DNA of 64,000 bases. Source: Candidatus Melainabacteria bacterium. Lineage in GTDB: Bacteria > Cyanobacteriota > Vampirovibrionia > Vampirovibrionales > Vampirovibrionaceae. The translations under genes were made by a program, and so were the position numbers. A model generated the notes under the pieces. The model saw nothing but the letters and a program-made list of their open reading frames with translations, ran no database searches and was not told the origin of the DNA. The DNA is taken from assembly GCA_902168245.1 (NCBI GenBank), contig CABHPA010000096.1, positions 20,227 through 84,226 on the forward strand. Reading direction: 5' to 3'. This document shows positions 33,553 through 42,577 of this stretch, piece by piece. How positions within the stretch are numbered: position 1 is the first letter of the stretch; each line of letters begins with the position of its first letter.

Positions 33553-35112
33553 ATGCTGGTGTTTAAATTTTCGCGATCTCTATTTTTCGGCAGTTACTTT
33601 CTGCTAACCGCCCTGCTTTTTTTCCTGTCAAAGTCCTATTTGTTTGAATTCACCCATAATTCAATGAAGGGCTTGATCTATTATGCCGTCGCCTTTGCGG
33701 TTGGCGTCGTGGGATACCGGCTTTCCTTCCGGGAGGCTCCTTCGGCCTATCGCATCGTGCTGCGGGCTTGCACACTGCTTTTTACGGTCTATTGGGCCAC
33801 TTGTTATTTCAGCTTACCGGTGGAAGATCCATCCCTGGCGCTGCTGGTGAACCCCTTACGGTGGCTGGTGGTTTTGTGCGGCATCATCGCCTGTTTTCGG
33901 CCTTCGTTTGGCATTCTGCTCTTTCTGTACACGTTCTGGATGAAAAAAGTCATCCAGCACCAGGTCGGTTTGAGCATTTCCATTACCGATTACACGGCGG
34001 TGGCTGAAATTGGCTACTTCCTGGCCTTGGGGCTGCTGGTTTACCTGTTGCTCAGGCGCTTTGTCCCGCAATTCGCAAACTCCGAGTCGGAAAACAAAGA
34101 CTGGCCCATGCTATACCTGTTTCTGTATTTAACCGTCACGATCCACTTCAGTAATTACTTTTTCTCAGGCTTGCAAAAAATCATTCTGGCGCACTCCTTA
34201 ACCGCCTGGATTACCGATAACCATACCGAATACCTGATTCTGACCGCCAAGCAATATGGCGTGTTGCCCATCTCAAAGCTGCTCGATGTTTACCCGTTTA
34301 TGTATAACTGGGTCGTCCAGTTAACGCCGACCATTAACGCAATCAGCCTGCTCAGCCAAGTGCTGGCCATTGTCGCTATTTTTCGGCTTCGGTGGATGAT
34401 TGCGCTGACCATACTCTTTGACCTGTTTCATGTGGCGATTTTTCTGCTCAGCGGTATTTTCTTCTGGAAATGGGTGGTTTTGAACCTGGCCATTGTGCTG
34501 GCGTTGCGTACCTTTCCCAGGGTGAGGCCGCCATTGCCCCTTGTTATTACGGGTGTGGTCTGCATGCTGGTGGCCCCCTCCCTCTTCTTTATCGCCAAAC
34601 TGGGATGGTTTGAGACTCGATCTCCCGTAATGGCCTATATGGAGGCTATTACCGACTCGCATCAGAGTATTCCCGTTCCCAGCAACTATTTTCTGATGTC
34701 CTCGGTCACGTTTGCGCAAAACCGAATTGGCAGGCCTATCGAAGGGCATTTCCCTACGGGCGGTTTCGGGAAGACAAAAGACTTAAACCAGATGCAACAG
34801 GCCAACCGTTGCCTGTTAACCGCGAATGCGCCGTCCCGCATTTCGGATGAAGGATTTAACCGGTTGGAGAAATTTATTCGCAAACACCATCGCTTCATAC
34901 TGGAAAATGCCGACGCTAAAGGGTATTTCAATTATGATTTGTATCCCCACCATATTTGGTCTAACCCGGCTGAATACGCCAGTTTCAACGCTTTAGACAA
35001 ACGCAGGATCGTCGGCTATCGGTTAGTTGTTGAATCGGCCTGTCTGGATTTTCAGGGCAACCAGTTTTTAAAAGCGGTAAAGTATCGAAGCGCCAGGGAG
35101 TTCTTTTTGTAG
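33553..35112 (+). CDS. HTTM-like multi-pass membrane protein
   Basis: 519 residues with about eight to nine hydrophobic helices (roughly residues 8-350) and a soluble C-terminal part of about 170 residues. The segment HFSNYFFSGLQKI and the following Trp-rich membrane helices resemble the HTTM/vitamin K-dependent carboxylase-like superfamily, in which the role in bacteria is mostly unknown. No catalytic His/Lys pattern is claimed. The ATG has no clear ribosome site. The stop is followed by an inverted repeat at 35198-35227. Confidence 0.6.
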   Translation: MLVFKFSRSLFFGSYFLLTALLFFLSKSYLFEFTHNSMKGLIYYAVAFAVGVVGYRLSFREAPSAYRIVLRACTLLFTVYWATCYFSLPVEDPSLALLVNPLRWLVVLCGIIACFRPSFGILLFLYTFWMKKVIQHQVGLSISITDYTAVAEIGYFLALGLLVYLLLRRFVPQFANSESENKDWPMLYLFLYLTVTIHFSNYFFSGLQKIILAHSLTAWITDNHTEYLILTAKQYGVLPISKLLDVYPFMYNWVVQLTPTINAISLLSQVLAIVAIFRLRWMIALTILFDLFHVAIFLLSGIFFWKWVVLNLAIVLALRTFPRVRPPLPLVITGVVCMLVAPSLFFIAKLGWFETRSPVMAYMEAITDSHQSIPVPSNYFLMSSVTFAQNRIGRPIEGHFPTGGFGKTKDLNQMQQANRCLLTANAPSRISDEGFNRLEKFIRKHHRFILENADAKGYFNYDLYPHHIWSNPAEYASFNALDKRRIVGYRLVVESACLDFQGNQFLKAVKYRSAREFFL

Positions 35113-35197
35113 AAGGCAAATTCTCAGCCCATACTCCCCTGTTTTGCGATGCAAGGATGCATGGTTCTGCGCTCAGAGGGGACAGGAGTGTTTTAAA

Positions 35198-35227
35198 TAG
35201 CGTCGGTGTGACAGAATACCGGCGCTA
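35198..35227. terminator. Inverted repeat, possible terminator
   Basis: TAGCGTCGGT and ACCGGCGCTA are complementary with one mismatch around a 10-nt loop. It lies between two convergent genes (the HTTM-like gene ending at 35112 and the carbonic anhydrase gene ending at 35260). The T-tracts are short on both sides, so terminator function is uncertain. Confidence 0.4.
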
Positions 35228-35259
35228 TGGTCTGTTTATTCTTTAGTGGAGGGCGGCTG

Positions 35260-35928
35260 TTAAATGGAAGGCAGCATGGCCAGACGGGCTTGCTGTTTTT
35301 GCTCGTCGCTTGATTCCAGCAACTTGATAAACTGGCCTTGTTCCGCGTTATAGGCAAATACGTCGCCGGTCTCAAACTTGTAAACCCAGCCATGCAGGTT
35401 CAAGTCGCCTTTTACCAGCCGGGAAGCCACCGAGGGCAGGGTTTTGATGTTTTCGAGCTGAACCAGGACATTTTCCTGAATGGCGACGTTAATCTTCTGA
35501 TCTTCGGGCAGATTCGTGTAATTGTCTTTCACAATCCAGCGCGTCGCTTCGGCGTGGCTGAGCCATTGCGCCACGGTTGGCATGTCGTTTAGCGATTCTG
35601 GATGCAATAAGCCCTTCACGGCGCCGCAATCGCTGTGACCGCAAATGATAATGTCTTTAATGCCCAGCGCCTTGACCGCAAACTCGATGGTCGCGGCCTC
35701 TCCCCCGTTGGCGGCGCCATGCGGCGGGATGATGTTTCCGGCGTTCCGTAAAATGAAAATTTCGCCCGGTTCGGTATTGGTAATCAAGTTCGGGTTGATC
35801 CGGGAATCGGAACAGGTGATAAATAGGGCATCCGGCGCCTGGCTTGAGCGCAAACGCTCGAACAGCTCCTTTTTAGATCCGAACACATGTTTTTGAAAGT
35901 GATGCAACCCATGAACCAGTTTTTGCAT
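35260..35928 (-). CDS. can: Beta-class carbonic anhydrase
   Basis: Cytoplasmic enzyme interconverting carbon dioxide and bicarbonate. Zinc ligands Cys39, His98 and Cys101 lie in ITCSDSR (Asp41 and Arg43 form the conserved dyad) and CGHSDCGA. The length of 222 fits the family. It is transcribed in the same direction as the ArsR regulator at 36457-36777 and as a small transporter-like fragment at 36099-36284, an arrangement that resembles regulated inorganic-carbon operons (inference). The ATG has AAAGGAT before it. Confidence 0.95.
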   Translation of the reverse strand: MQKLVHGLHHFQKHVFGSKKELFERLRSSQAPDALFITCSDSRINPNLITNTEPGEIFILRNAGNIIPPHGAANGGEAATIEFAVKALGIKDIIICGHSDCGAVKGLLHPESLNDMPTVAQWLSHAEATRWIVKDNYTNLPEDQKINVAIQENVLVQLENIKTLPSVASRLVKGDLNLHGWVYKFETGDVFAYNAEQGQFIKLLESSDEQKQQARLAMLPSI

Positions 35929-36098
35929 TTTTGTATCCTTTGTATATTCCTATACGAAGATGGCGGCTAGTTAGAATCCCTGCGCACTTCAAAGTCTAAC
36001 ACGCCCGAATTTGGATGCTAAATGCTCAACCGATCCCGGAACATATCTGTTTCCGGATTGAAAAACGAAATAGATTGGCGATTCCTGACAGTGTTGCC

Positions 36099-36284
36099 CT
36101 ACCCCCTGTTTTTAATGGATGGCTGCTTCAGCAGCGGCGTACAGGCCAGCAGGCAGGCAAGAACGCCCATTCCCCCCGAAATATGGATACAGGCCGGTTT
36201 GGAAATGGTGGATGCCAGCAAGGACAGCAGCGCCCCTGAGAGGAAGAGGAGAAAGGAGGCTTGCAGTAAAGACCACTCGTTCAT
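36099..36284 (-). pseudogene. Possible HyfB/Mrp-like transporter N-terminal fragment
   Basis: A 61-codon frame, MNEWSLLQASFLLFLSGALL... followed by SISGGMGVLACLLACTPLL-type hydrophobic helices. This looks like the first two helices of the HyfB/DabB/MrpD proton-conducting transporter family, which is usually 500 or more residues. The frame ends after about 61 residues and nothing recognisable follows before the carbonic anhydrase gene. AAGGAC about ten bases upstream supports a native start. I read it as a remnant, but a short membrane peptide is also possible. Confidence 0.4.
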
Positions 36285-36456
36285 GGCGTTTGTGTCCTTT
36301 ATTACGCTATTACGTAATTCGGGTTATGCAATTTAGAATATCAAAATATTTGCAAATACGTGGCAAATTTTTTATCGGGGGAAACGGGGAGCCGTAGAGT
36401 GTGTGATACGGTTTTTTTTATTGCGTTTGATTATGCCATCTGATTGTTCCGGCTGT

Positions 36457-36777
36457 TTACTCCAGGCCTTCCAGCATGGTTCGGATGTTAATCAAATGGT
36501 TGTTGAAGATATTCTTGGCGACATCCAGCAACTGGAAAACCATGGGATCCCGGACGGAATAATAGACGTTGTTTCCTTCTTTTCGGTTAATTACCAGGTT
36601 TTTGCCACGCAGAATAGCCAACTGCTGCGATACGTTGGCGGCTTCTACGTTTAAAATGTCCCTTAGCTCGTTCACGCTGTGTTCACCATTGCGAAGGGTA
36701 TCTAAAATCTGGATGCGCATTGGGTGTGCAAGGGCTTTGAAAAACTCGGCCTTGAACTCCCTGAGTTCTGACATCAT
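36457..36777 (-). CDS. ArsR-family winged-helix regulator
   Basis: 106 residues with the ArsR fold: FKALAHPMRIQILDTLRNG, then NVEAANVSQQLAILRGKNLV (recognition helix), and EGNNVYYSVRDP. Metal-binding cysteines (CxC of ArsR/SmtB) are absent, so this may sense another signal. The YYSVRDPMV ending with DVAKNIF is typical of the sulfide- or inorganic carbon-linked subgroup (from memory). It probably regulates the following minus-strand genes and itself. Two consecutive ATG codons; the weaker ribosome site makes the exact start uncertain by one codon. Confidence 0.92.
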   Translation of the reverse strand: MMSELREFKAEFFKALAHPMRIQILDTLRNGEHSVNELRDILNVEAANVSQQLAILRGKNLVINRKEGNNVYYSVRDPMVFQLLDVAKNIFNNHLINIRTMLEGLE

Positions 36778-36796
36778 GGGGTAGTCTTCAATCTAT

Positions 36797-36812
36797 GAAT
36801 CTTCATGTATTC
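36797..36812. promoter_or_regulatory. Candidate ArsR operator
   Basis: GAATCTTCATGTATTC is a short inverted repeat (GAAT...ATTC) about 20 bp before the arsR start, in an AT-rich stretch. Weak evidence. Confidence 0.3.
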
Positions 36813-36949
36813 TATATATGGTTTACGGTTACAGGTTTGTCAAGTGATTGGGCGACTGGTTTGGAGGGCTGGATACCGGATGCGTTCGTATCGGGTTTGC
36901 GGCAGACCCCGTTGGTTCGATACAATAACAACAGGACGAAAGGGGCGCG

Positions 36950-38311
36950 ATGAAAAAAAGCTGGTGGATTATGGCAGCCGTGACGCTTGCGATTGCAGGC
37001 GGCTTTTGGTGGGTCGGCAATCAAAGCGAGCCGGTTCCGGCGATTCGGCTCCAGCGGGAAGACGTGATCGCCACCTTAACCGTTACGGGTGAAGTGCGGG
37101 CGGATACCACGGTCAGCTTCACCCCGGCGGTCACTGCCGAAATTACCGGGATTGCCGTGGATGAAGGCAACCTGATCCGGCCCGGCCAAGTCCTGGTGAC
37201 GCTCAACAATGCCCAGCAGCAGGCGCAGGTGCAGCAGGCCCGCGATCAATACAAACAGGCGCAAGAAGCTTACGCCAACGTCAGGCAAGGCACCCGGCCG
37301 GAGAGAATTCTTTATCAGGAGCAACGTTTCGCGGAAGCCGCCCACCGGGTCTCCCAGGCGGAGGCCGCGCTAAGCGTCGCGATTGCCCAGCGCAAAAATG
37401 ATGTCGCCAACGCCAAGCGCTTTCAGGAGCTTCGCGACCAGGAACTGGTGAGCGCCCAGGAATACGACAACGCGCAACTCCAGGCCGTTATCGCCATGCG
37501 AACGGAAGAACAGCAAAAATTAGCCCTGGAGGCCGCGAAAAGGCAGCAATCCCAAAATGCCGCCCAACTGCGCGAGGCCAGAAACGGCCCGACCCGACCT
37601 GAGCTGGCGGAGGTCGCCGCCGCCGCGAAATCTGCGAGGGACAACATTCAGGCAACCGTCGCCCAGTTGGACAATTACCGGATTGTCAGCAATTTTCAGG
37701 GCATTGTGGTGGAACGGCTGAAAGATCCCGGTGATTTGGGTCGTCCCGGCGACGCCATCCTGAAGGCGGTGAACCCTGAAACTCTGCAAATTGTGTGTGA
37801 TGTGGAAGAAAATGACCTGGCTAAAATAAAGGCGGGCGATGCGGCCTATATTGTGCTGGACGCCTTGCCAGACACGGTGCTGAAAGGCAAAATCCTGCGG
37901 GTGGGCAAGCAGGTGAACCCGGATAACGGAACGGTGGAAAGCCGGGTCGTGCTACTACCCTCCGAATGGAAAAAGGTGTCCAGAACCGGCTTGATTCCCG
38001 GCATGACCGCCGATGTGAACGTGATTACCGGGCAATTGAAAAACGCGCTGGTGCTTCCCGCTTCCGCGGTTAAAAACAGGAACGGGCAATGGCTGGTCTA
38101 TGTGTTCAACGGTCAGCGGCTCCAGCCGAAAATTATTCGAGGGGAGCGAATTTCCATGGAAAACTTTCGGGTCATCGACGGACTAAAAGTTGGCGATTGG
38201 GTGGCGCAGGCGGCCAACGAGAAACTGCTGGAAAAAAAGAACGTAAAGCCCGTTGCGGCGCAAACCGTTGCCAAACCCGATCAGCCCCCCGCCAGCCTGG
38301 GTCAACGGTAG
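36950..38311 (+). CDS. HlyD-family periplasmic adaptor (MacA-like)
   Basis: 453 residues. N-terminal anchor (residues 5-22), biotinyl-lipoyl-like beta domain (TGEVRADTTVSFTPAVT), a long alpha-helical hairpin (about 85-230, Gln/Ala-rich coiled coil with QQQAQVQQARDQYKQAQ), and a beta-barrel and membrane-proximal domain near the C-terminus. It belongs to the membrane-fusion/adaptor proteins. It is followed by an FtsX-type permease and an ATPase, with small gaps, so the three form an ABC exporter; a TolC-type outer-membrane partner is not in the window. The GGGGCG before the ATG is the ribosome site. Confidence 0.9.
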   Translation: MKKSWWIMAAVTLAIAGGFWWVGNQSEPVPAIRLQREDVIATLTVTGEVRADTTVSFTPAVTAEITGIAVDEGNLIRPGQVLVTLNNAQQQAQVQQARDQYKQAQEAYANVRQGTRPERILYQEQRFAEAAHRVSQAEAALSVAIAQRKNDVANAKRFQELRDQELVSAQEYDNAQLQAVIAMRTEEQQKLALEAAKRQQSQNAAQLREARNGPTRPELAEVAAAAKSARDNIQATVAQLDNYRIVSNFQGIVVERLKDPGDLGRPGDAILKAVNPETLQIVCDVEENDLAKIKAGDAAYIVLDALPDTVLKGKILRVGKQVNPDNGTVESRVVLLPSEWKKVSRTGLIPGMTADVNVITGQLKNALVLPASAVKNRNGQWLVYVFNGQRLQPKIIRGERISMENFRVIDGLKVGDWVAQAANEKLLEKKNVKPVAAQTVAKPDQPPASLGQR

Positions 38312-38323
38312 GGGGCGCTTGCG

Positions 38324-39598
38324 ATGGCCGCGCGATTCATCGACTTACTGCCTTTAGAGCTGTATATCGCCAGCCGTTACGTGTCGGCCAACATGAAGCA
38401 GTCCCTGATTATTATGCTGGCCGTGGGCATTGGGGTCTCCCTGATTGTGTTTATCCCCTCCATTAACCTCAGTTTTTTCAAGTACTTTCTGGATAAAACG
38501 GTGGAAAATTCCGCCCACATTACGCTGACCCGTGAGCTGGACACGATGCCCCGCAATGAGGAGGCGCTCATAAAACGTCTGCAAATTGAAGGACGGCACC
38601 AAAAACTTTTATTTTCCGATCAGACGAATACCCGGCGGCGCAATATTACCGCCTATAAACGCCTGGTTTCGGAACTGGGGAAATTCCCCGGCGTTACCGC
38701 CGTTTCCCCGTCGGTGCGGGATCAGGCGATTGTGGTAAAGGGTAGCCAGAGCCGAACCGCGTCGCTGAGAGGCATTATTCCGGATCAGGAAAACTTGCTG
38801 ACCCATCTGGAGGACGATGTGATCGAAGGGAATCTGGAAGCGATGGGGCCGAATGACGTTTTTTTAGGGAGCGCACTGGCGGACGAGCTGAATGCCGGGC
38901 CGGGGGATCGGGTGCAACTGATTACCCCATACGGCAACCAGAGCTATAAAATTGCCGGGTTGATCGAAACAGGCGTGTACCAGCAGGATCTCACCACCTT
39001 GTATCAACCGTTGGAATCCGCCCAGAAACTGCTGGACTTGAATAACGAAGTGACCCATATCGGCCTGAAGGTTCAGGACATTTACAATGCAAAAAACATG
39101 GCGAAGGATTTGGGGGCGCTGTACAACCTGAAGGCCCGTAGCTGGATGGAGGACAACAAGATTTTCCTGGATCAGATCGCCAATTTTCGCATTATTATCG
39201 GCGTCATTAATTTTTTGATTGTTTTCGCCGCCGCGACCAGTATTACTAGCATCCTGATTATGGTGGTGGCGTCCAAGTCCAAGGAAATCGGCATCCTGAA
39301 AGCCATGGGCGCTTCGCCCGGCTCGATTATGCGGCTTTTTATCGCCCAGGGGATCTGTCTGAGCCTGTTCGGCATTGCGGCGGGCTTTTTGGGCGCTAAT
39401 GGGCTGATTACCCTGTACAACCTCAGCCCGATGGCCAAAGGTTCCACGATTTTGGGCATTGAGCGCCCGCCGACGGTCATGAGTTCAGAATACGCCATTC
39501 TGGCGCTGATTTATGCCTTGATCAGCAGTCTGCTGGCCAGCCTGTTTCCCGCCTGGCGGGCCAGTCGGCTGGATCCGGTGGAGGCCATCAACCAGTGA
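38324..39598 (+). CDS. FtsX/MacB-type ABC permease
   Basis: 424 residues, one N-terminal helix (about 25-45), a large extracytoplasmic domain and three C-terminal helices (about 290-400), which is the FtsX-like permease layout of MacB/LolC/LolE families. Signature-like ATSITSILIMVVASKSKEIGILKAMGAS is cut here to its core KSKEIGILKAMGAS. Together with the adaptor (12 bp before) and the ATPase, it should move a lipid, peptide or drug-like substrate out of the membrane. Its stop overlaps the next start by 4 bases. Confidence 0.92.
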   Translation: MAARFIDLLPLELYIASRYVSANMKQSLIIMLAVGIGVSLIVFIPSINLSFFKYFLDKTVENSAHITLTRELDTMPRNEEALIKRLQIEGRHQKLLFSDQTNTRRRNITAYKRLVSELGKFPGVTAVSPSVRDQAIVVKGSQSRTASLRGIIPDQENLLTHLEDDVIEGNLEAMGPNDVFLGSALADELNAGPGDRVQLITPYGNQSYKIAGLIETGVYQQDLTTLYQPLESAQKLLDLNNEVTHIGLKVQDIYNAKNMAKDLGALYNLKARSWMEDNKIFLDQIANFRIIIGVINFLIVFAAATSITSILIMVVASKSKEIGILKAMGASPGSIMRLFIAQGICLSLFGIAAGFLGANGLITLYNLSPMAKGSTILGIERPPTVMSSEYAILALIYALISSLLASLFPAWRASRLDPVEAINQ

Positions 39599-40308
39599 AG
39601 TCAACTGGCGCCAACCCCGAACTGCTGCAAACGGAAAGTCTGACCAAGGTGTATGGCGACGTGCAGCCTGTTTACGCCCTGAAAGGCATTAACCTGACCA
39701 TTCGGCAAGGGGAGTTTTTAAGCATTATCGGCCCCAGCGGATCGGGAAAAAGCACATTGATGAACGTGCTGGGCTTGCTGGATAAACCGTCCGGCGGCTC
39801 TCTCAAATATTTGGGCGAAGAGTCAGTGTTATGGAGCGAGGGCCGCAAGTCCCGGTTCCGCAATGCGGAAATGGGCTTTGTCTTTCAAGCCCACATGCTG
39901 CTGCCTGAATTTACGGCGCTGGAAAACGTGCTGATGCCTTTGCGGATTGGCAAGGCTTTAAACGATAAAACCGCCGCCAAAGCGCAAGAGTTGCTAAAAC
40001 GCATCGGGTTGGGTGATCGTATGCACCACCGGCCCGGCCAGTTGTCGGGCGGGCAGAACCAGCGAGTCGCCATTGCCCGGGCCCTGGTGAACACGCCCAA
40101 AATCGTATTCGCCGATGAACCCACCGGCGCGCTCGATTCGCAGACCAGTGTTGCAGTATATGAACTCTTGCGGGAAATCCATCAGGATGAGCAGGTGACC
40201 TTCGTGATCGTCACCCATGAGCAGGCGCTGTCCCAGAAAACAGACCGTGTGATCAGCCTGCTGGACGGTGAAATTCGGGAAGATAGCAAGAGGGCGGAAG
40301 GGAGATGA
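39595..40308 (+). CDS. ABC transporter ATP-binding subunit
   Basis: 237 residues. Walker A GPSGSGKST (residues 46-54), signature LSGGQNQRVAIARAL, Walker B IVFADEPTGALDS and the H-loop VTHEQ are intact; it belongs to the MacB/LolD-type group. The GTG start overlaps the FtsX-type permease stop. It couples ATP hydrolysis to transport by the permease with the adaptor encoded upstream. Confidence 0.95.
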   Translation: MKSTGANPELLQTESLTKVYGDVQPVYALKGINLTIRQGEFLSIIGPSGSGKSTLMNVLGLLDKPSGGSLKYLGEESVLWSEGRKSRFRNAEMGFVFQAHMLLPEFTALENVLMPLRIGKALNDKTAAKAQELLKRIGLGDRMHHRPGQLSGGQNQRVAIARALVNTPKIVFADEPTGALDSQTSVAVYELLREIHQDEQVTFVIVTHEQALSQKTDRVISLLDGEIREDSKRAEGR

Positions 40309-40555
40309 GCGCTGCGCCTTTGCTTTCAAGCGTCTTGGTTTAATATCCAAATTGGACAATCAAAGCAGCAGGCATCGCATTGCCTGTTTTTAGTATTTTG
40401 TATGTGTTATGGGTATATTGCTGTCAAGGGAGCGCGGCTCTGGTATAAGCGGCAGATACCTACTTGTATATCGTTTTTAACCCATGTTGGGAGTTGCGCT
40501 GGGAATCCAACTATGATTTTATACATTAGCTAAAAATTAAAAAGAGTTTTAAAAA

Positions 40556-42577
40556 ATGACCTCCACGCTGTTCCCATCATCTTCCCTGCAAGTCAGGAAA
40601 CCCTATCAGTACCAGCCTGCCGCGCGCCAAAATTTGGCTCGCCCTGCTCAGCCCTCAGTGCTGTTTGCGGGGGGGAAATCCCAAGGTGGCCAGCAGCAAG
40701 AAATTTTTGAGCATGTCTCAGCTCCTTTGCTGAACGAGGCGCAGGGAGAAAAAACCATCATTGGGACAGCGCCGAGAAAGAATACGCCTGAGGAATCCGC
40801 GAGGGCGAAAGAAAATTTTAAACGTAGTTTCAGCAAACAGCAGGTGGTAAGTCATTTAGGCGCTTCTCCCAAAATGGAGAACTTTCTTAAAGGGAATACC
40901 CCGCATCATCCTGAATTTTCCCTGCCTATTAACTTCAGGCCAAATATTGGCGACTCAGCGAACCATGCCTATTTTAATTCCACCAACCCTGAGTTCAGCC
41001 AGGTTTTGGATGTCTTAAACAAAAGAATCAACCGGAATGCTGCTTTGAAAGATGCTTTCAATGACTCTGCCCCGGTCAACTTTACGCTGAAACTGTTTTC
41101 CGCCCCAACCAAGGGTGTGGATATGGTTTACAAGAAATTGCTTCACGCTTATGGCGAGGAACTTTACCCGATTCTGGACACGGCTATAGAATCTGGCTGT
41201 GAAGGCTTCAACAAGGATTTCAAACACGAGGTGGATGGTCGCGTATCGCCCATGTTAAGGCTGGATAGCTTAATGGGACAGGAATTCGCTTTTGATGGCG
41301 CCGTTCCCCGTCAATTGAGCGAGTTTTTACATAAACAGCTAGGTTTTGGCCAAAACCAATTGCTGAAAGACCATCCGGATGAGCAGGCGCTCATTCGCAA
41401 CTGGCGTGTCAAGTCAGCCGCCCGCTATGTAATGGACAGGGCGTCCACAATCAACAGCACCTGGGCGGAATGGGGAATTAGCGCCGGTATCAGTACGCTC
41501 TGGTCTTTCGCGCTGGATATTGTCGGTAAAAACTTTGCCATGGCAAGCTTGCTGAAGCGGAAACTGGATAAAACGGATTACAATCAGCTTCCGGGCTGGC
41601 AGAAGGCGCTGCTGGGGCCACCGGAGAAGCTATATGAGCCGATTATTGAGGCGGCCAGCCCCGGTAAAAAAACCGCAGCGGTCGCAATCGGGCTAATGGG
41701 GCAGGCTTCTGCCGAAGTGCCCGATGTACTGCTGGTTCAGGGCGCAATCAAAAATTCCGACGGCGCGGAAGGCGAGACGCTGACGGAGATGCAGCGCTTG
41801 AAAAAGGCTGGTAGCGGCTTTTTGTGGGCCGTGAAAAACAAAAAGATGGACACCGGCCTGGCAGTTGTCTCCGCAGCGATTGGCACCTCGTTTGAGAAGG
41901 TCAAGGAATTGGTTTGGGTGCCTAAATCCTGGGGTGCTAAAGTCGGTTCTGCTTTGACAGGCTATGTCACCAATGGGGTTTCAGTACTGGCCTGCGGCTT
42001 ACCCTTCTTTACGGAGGGCGGGCCTCAAAGATCCAAGGCTGGCAGAATTTTGGCCAAAACATACCACCCGGTCACCGGTACATTGAAGCTGCCGGTAGAC
42101 GAGCATGCCGCGTTAGTCAGGAACGGCACACTGAATGGCGTCAAAGAGTTCTTTGAACGCAAGGCGGGCGAAAAACTGCTTCACCTCAGCCCGACGAGCA
42201 GGATTGTGGCGGCATCCGTTCCGGTGGCGCTTGGCGTTTCCGTCCTGCCCAGCACAATCAACGCAATAACTACCTTCTTGCCGGAAGGGCTTGTGGCGGA
42301 AGGCATCAAAACAGGCATTTCCTGGTTGCAGGTTCCCTTGTTTGGCCCTATTGAACTGTTAGCCATGAATATTGTCGCCAAATGGAACAAGTCGAACCCC
42401 CAAAGGGTTACAAAATTGTCAAAAATCGGGCGGCCGGTTATCAATGCGGTACACGCGCCTTTCTCCATGATTACTAAAGGCATAAAAGGCACATATTCTT
42501 ACGCCAAAACCGGAAAATGGACGCCGCCGTACCAGGAATACCAGGACTTCCTGAATGCCATAAGGCAGGAGGCATAA
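40556..42577 (+). CDS. Large orphan protein with N-terminal FxG motif
   Basis: 673 residues without a recognised domain. Residues 34-42 read SVLFAGGKS, the motif shared with other orphans here. The first 100 residues are Pro/Gln/Ser-rich and probably disordered. The middle part is helical, and from about residue 370 to 600 several long hydrophobic stretches (for example VAASVPVALGVSVL and VTNGVSVLACGLPFF) suggest membrane contact or several helices. There is no clear signal peptide. The gene is less GC-rich than its neighbours. It is preceded by 247 bp of AT-rich DNA and a weak ribosome site. Unknown function. Confidence 0.68.
   Translation: MTSTLFPSSSLQVRKPYQYQPAARQNLARPAQPSVLFAGGKSQGGQQQEIFEHVSAPLLNEAQGEKTIIGTAPRKNTPEESARAKENFKRSFSKQQVVSHLGASPKMENFLKGNTPHHPEFSLPINFRPNIGDSANHAYFNSTNPEFSQVLDVLNKRINRNAALKDAFNDSAPVNFTLKLFSAPTKGVDMVYKKLLHAYGEELYPILDTAIESGCEGFNKDFKHEVDGRVSPMLRLDSLMGQEFAFDGAVPRQLSEFLHKQLGFGQNQLLKDHPDEQALIRNWRVKSAARYVMDRASTINSTWAEWGISAGISTLWSFALDIVGKNFAMASLLKRKLDKTDYNQLPGWQKALLGPPEKLYEPIIEAASPGKKTAAVAIGLMGQASAEVPDVLLVQGAIKNSDGAEGETLTEMQRLKKAGSGFLWAVKNKKMDTGLAVVSAAIGTSFEKVKELVWVPKSWGAKVGSALTGYVTNGVSVLACGLPFFTEGGPQRSKAGRILAKTYHPVTGTLKLPVDEHAALVRNGTLNGVKEFFERKAGEKLLHLSPTSRIVAASVPVALGVSVLPSTINAITTFLPEGLVAEGIKTGISWLQVPLFGPIELLAMNIVAKWNKSNPQRVTKLSKIGRPVINAVHAPFSMITKGIKGTYSYAKTGKWTPPYQEYQDFLNAIRQEA

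Noticed and set aside
36022..36336. 104-codon plus-strand frame opposite the transporter-like fragment
   Set aside because: No ribosome site and unconvincing composition; the minus-strand fragment fits a known protein family better.
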